In this document: positions 62,905 to 64,000 of the stretch, one piece after another
Numbering within the stretch: the first letter of the stretch is position 1
Layout of the letters: each line of letters begins with the position of its first letter
Source: Acidimicrobiales bacterium
Lineage (GTDB): Bacteria; Actinomycetota; Acidimicrobiia; Acidimicrobiales; SZUA-35
Length of the DNA: 64,000 nt
Direction: 5' to 3'
Assembly: GCA_020630065.1 (NCBI GenBank)
Contig: JAHDCC010000015.1
Coordinates: forward strand, 1-64,000
Program-made: the position numbers and the translations under genes
The notes under the pieces: generated by a model
Databases searched by the model: none
What the model was told of the DNA's origin: nothing
The model's input: the letters and a program-made list of their open reading frames with translations, nothing else

Positions 62905-63758
62905 ACCTGCTACTCGCAGCATTGCTAGGTGCCTTCCTTAGCGGCGGTCTGCTGCTCATTTGGCGAGCCTGGATCGGATGGGGAGACGCACCGAAGAAAA
63001 AAAGGGCAGGTATCCGAGACAGGGCAGACGCCGGCAACATTTGGGGATGGCTACTACTAGGGCTTGGCCTTTTCTTGTTGACCTTGCTGCTTACGGGATG
63101 GATTACATTCAGCATTGGTGTAGGTTCCGGAGCGGCTATCATCCGCCAATCTGTGTTGGTTAACCGGCGAGCCAGAATCTCGATAGAAACCGGCCACGCC
63201 CTTGCCTCCTGGGTTGAAGCGTTAGCGGCCGTTATGCGAACCCACTCGGGGTTAAGCGAATCGATCTCATCAACCGCCGAATATGCATCACCCCTGATCG
63301 CAAATGATGTTCGTATTCTCGCCGCCGACGCTCAAAGCCGGTCGCTCCCAGAAGCATTAGCAGATTTCGCGATCAGGGTAGATCACGGAGCATCTGACCG
63401 GATTGCGATGGCGTTGATCGTCGCCGATTCTCGACAGACAACCGATCTTTCTGGTCTGCTTTCTGAGATGGCGGACCTGACCCAACAGCGGGCCGAATTT
63501 GTATCCGAAATTGCTGCCAGTCGATCCCGAATCTTTACCGAAGCAAAAGCAATTGTCGGATTTACTCTTTTTATGACCGTGATCGGTATTCTGCTTGGCA
63601 AGCAATGGCTCAAACCATTCGATGAACCGTTAGGCGAAATAGTTTTGGCGTTCATCGTGATGCTATATATAGCAGCTAGCTATCTGCTCGTTCAATTGGG
63701 CAAACCTTCGGAACAGCCAAGATTTCTAACGTTTAGTCGATTGGCGGGCAGACGATGA
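62901..63758 (+). CDS. TadB-like inner membrane platform protein
   Basis: 285 residues with hydrophobic segments at about 4-24, 48-85, 213-232 and 247-268. The T2SSF-type cytosolic domain between them contains LASWVEALAAVMRTHSGLSESI. TadB and TadC form the membrane platform of the Tad secretion machine. ATGA overlap with both neighbours. Confidence 0.9.
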   Translation: MNLLLAALLGAFLSGGLLLIWRAWIGWGDAPKKKRAGIRDRADAGNIWGWLLLGLGLFLLTLLLTGWITFSIGVGSGAAIIRQSVLVNRRARISIETGHALASWVEALAAVMRTHSGLSESISSTAEYASPLIANDVRILAADAQSRSLPEALADFAIRVDHGASDRIAMALIVADSRQTTDLSGLLSEMADLTQQRAEFVSEIAASRSRIFTEAKAIVGFTLFMTVIGILLGKQWLKPFDEPLGEIVLAFIVMLYIAASYLLVQLGKPSEQPRFLTFSRLAGRR

Positions 63759-64000
63759 ACGCAGCGATAGCGGCACTGCTTTGTGGCACATTTGCATCGG
63801 GTGTAATAGCCGTCATTTTTGGGCTTCGGCGACCTATGCAGCCGCTCAACACTCTCGGTGGTTCCGACCAGGTCGTAACCGAAGTAGCTGGGTACTCCGG
63901 TTTCTTTGGATGGTTTGACGAAATCATTTCATCCCAATCTGGCACTAGCCTGGCCTCTGACCTTGCAGTCATGAATATTGACCGGCGGACATACGAAACG
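63755..64000 (+). CDS. TadC-like membrane protein, 5' part
   Basis: The first 82 codons of a gene starting at the ATG that overlaps the tadB stop. The product begins MNAAIAALLCGTFASGVIAV, a membrane helix, then a soluble stretch GGSDQVVTEVAGYSGFFGWF. By position after tadB it should be TadC. The gene continues past the window. Confidence 0.75.
   Translation, partial: MNAAIAALLCGTFASGVIAVIFGLRRPMQPLNTLGGSDQVVTEVAGYSGFFGWFDEIISSQSGTSLASDLAVMNIDRRTYET

Overview
The window looks like the chromosome of an actinobacterium, most likely of the marine Acidimicrobiia type. The grounds are intermediate GC judged by eye, a type VII secretion ATPase, a Tad-type pilus cluster, a pyruvate carboxylase of about 1130 residues, a cell-surface giant ending in a LAxTG sortase signal with an Arg/Lys tail, several lipoproteins with acidic Thr/Glu-rich linkers, and many TetR, MarR and two-component regulators. 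The lineage is inferred from gene content; no 16S or marker gene is present.

Layout. Bases 1-7.9 kb are accessory: the 3' end of tRNA-Val(GAC), a STAND/NACHT-like NTPase with a C-terminal membrane hairpin, a stand-alone GyrB-like TOPRIM half protein, small membrane and lipid-binding proteins, a site-2 protease, then a decayed polymorphic-toxin gene whose Hint and C-terminal toxin part is still open and is followed by an overlapping candidate immunity gene. Bases 8.1-14.2 kb hold an ABC-2 exporter, a three-gene operon with tandem palindromic operators, a haloalkane-dehalogenase-like lipoprotein divergent from a TetR gene, an RHH protein and an isochorismatase-like hydrolase. Bases 14.3-25.2 kb hold a BcsA-like glycosyltransferase with a PilZ-like tail and a 2939-residue surface protein made of 23 alternating DUF5979/CnaB-like domains. 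Bases 25.3-36.9 kb hold a MacB-like ABC transporter divergent from a histidine kinase/response regulator pair, a YiiM-like MOSC protein, a GDPD, an OmpA-like protein overlapping a sugar-type binding lipoprotein, and a TauE/SafE exporter. Bases 36.9-51.6 kb are mostly housekeeping or regulatory: pyrophosphatase, carbonic anhydrase, DinG-like helicase, a two-gene permease, AraC and MarR regulators, tRNA-Pro(GGG) and pyruvate carboxylase. Bases 51.6-56.8 kb carry an EssC-like FHA-EccC ATPase and a WXG100-like substrate on the minus strand. Bases 57.0-64.0 kb carry two secreted proteins followed by a Tad secretion operon (SAF/CpaB-like, CpaE-like, CpaF, TadB, TadC) running off the end.

Links between genes. 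The polymorphic toxin remnant and the EccC/WXG pair suggest a type VII secretion route, although the rest of that system is not in the window. The sortase-anchored giant protein, the PilZ-like glycan synthase and the Tad genes point to a surface-attachment lifestyle. Four regulator genes have clear palindromes next to their own promoters or their neighbours' promoters, so local autoregulation is common here. Points I consider most worth follow-up are the 23-domain stalk protein with an invariant Lys-Cys-Cys-Glu-Asn pattern, the STAND NTPase with its membrane hairpin, the GyrB-like TOPRIM half with a substituted metal site, and the small HTH operon with tandem operators.
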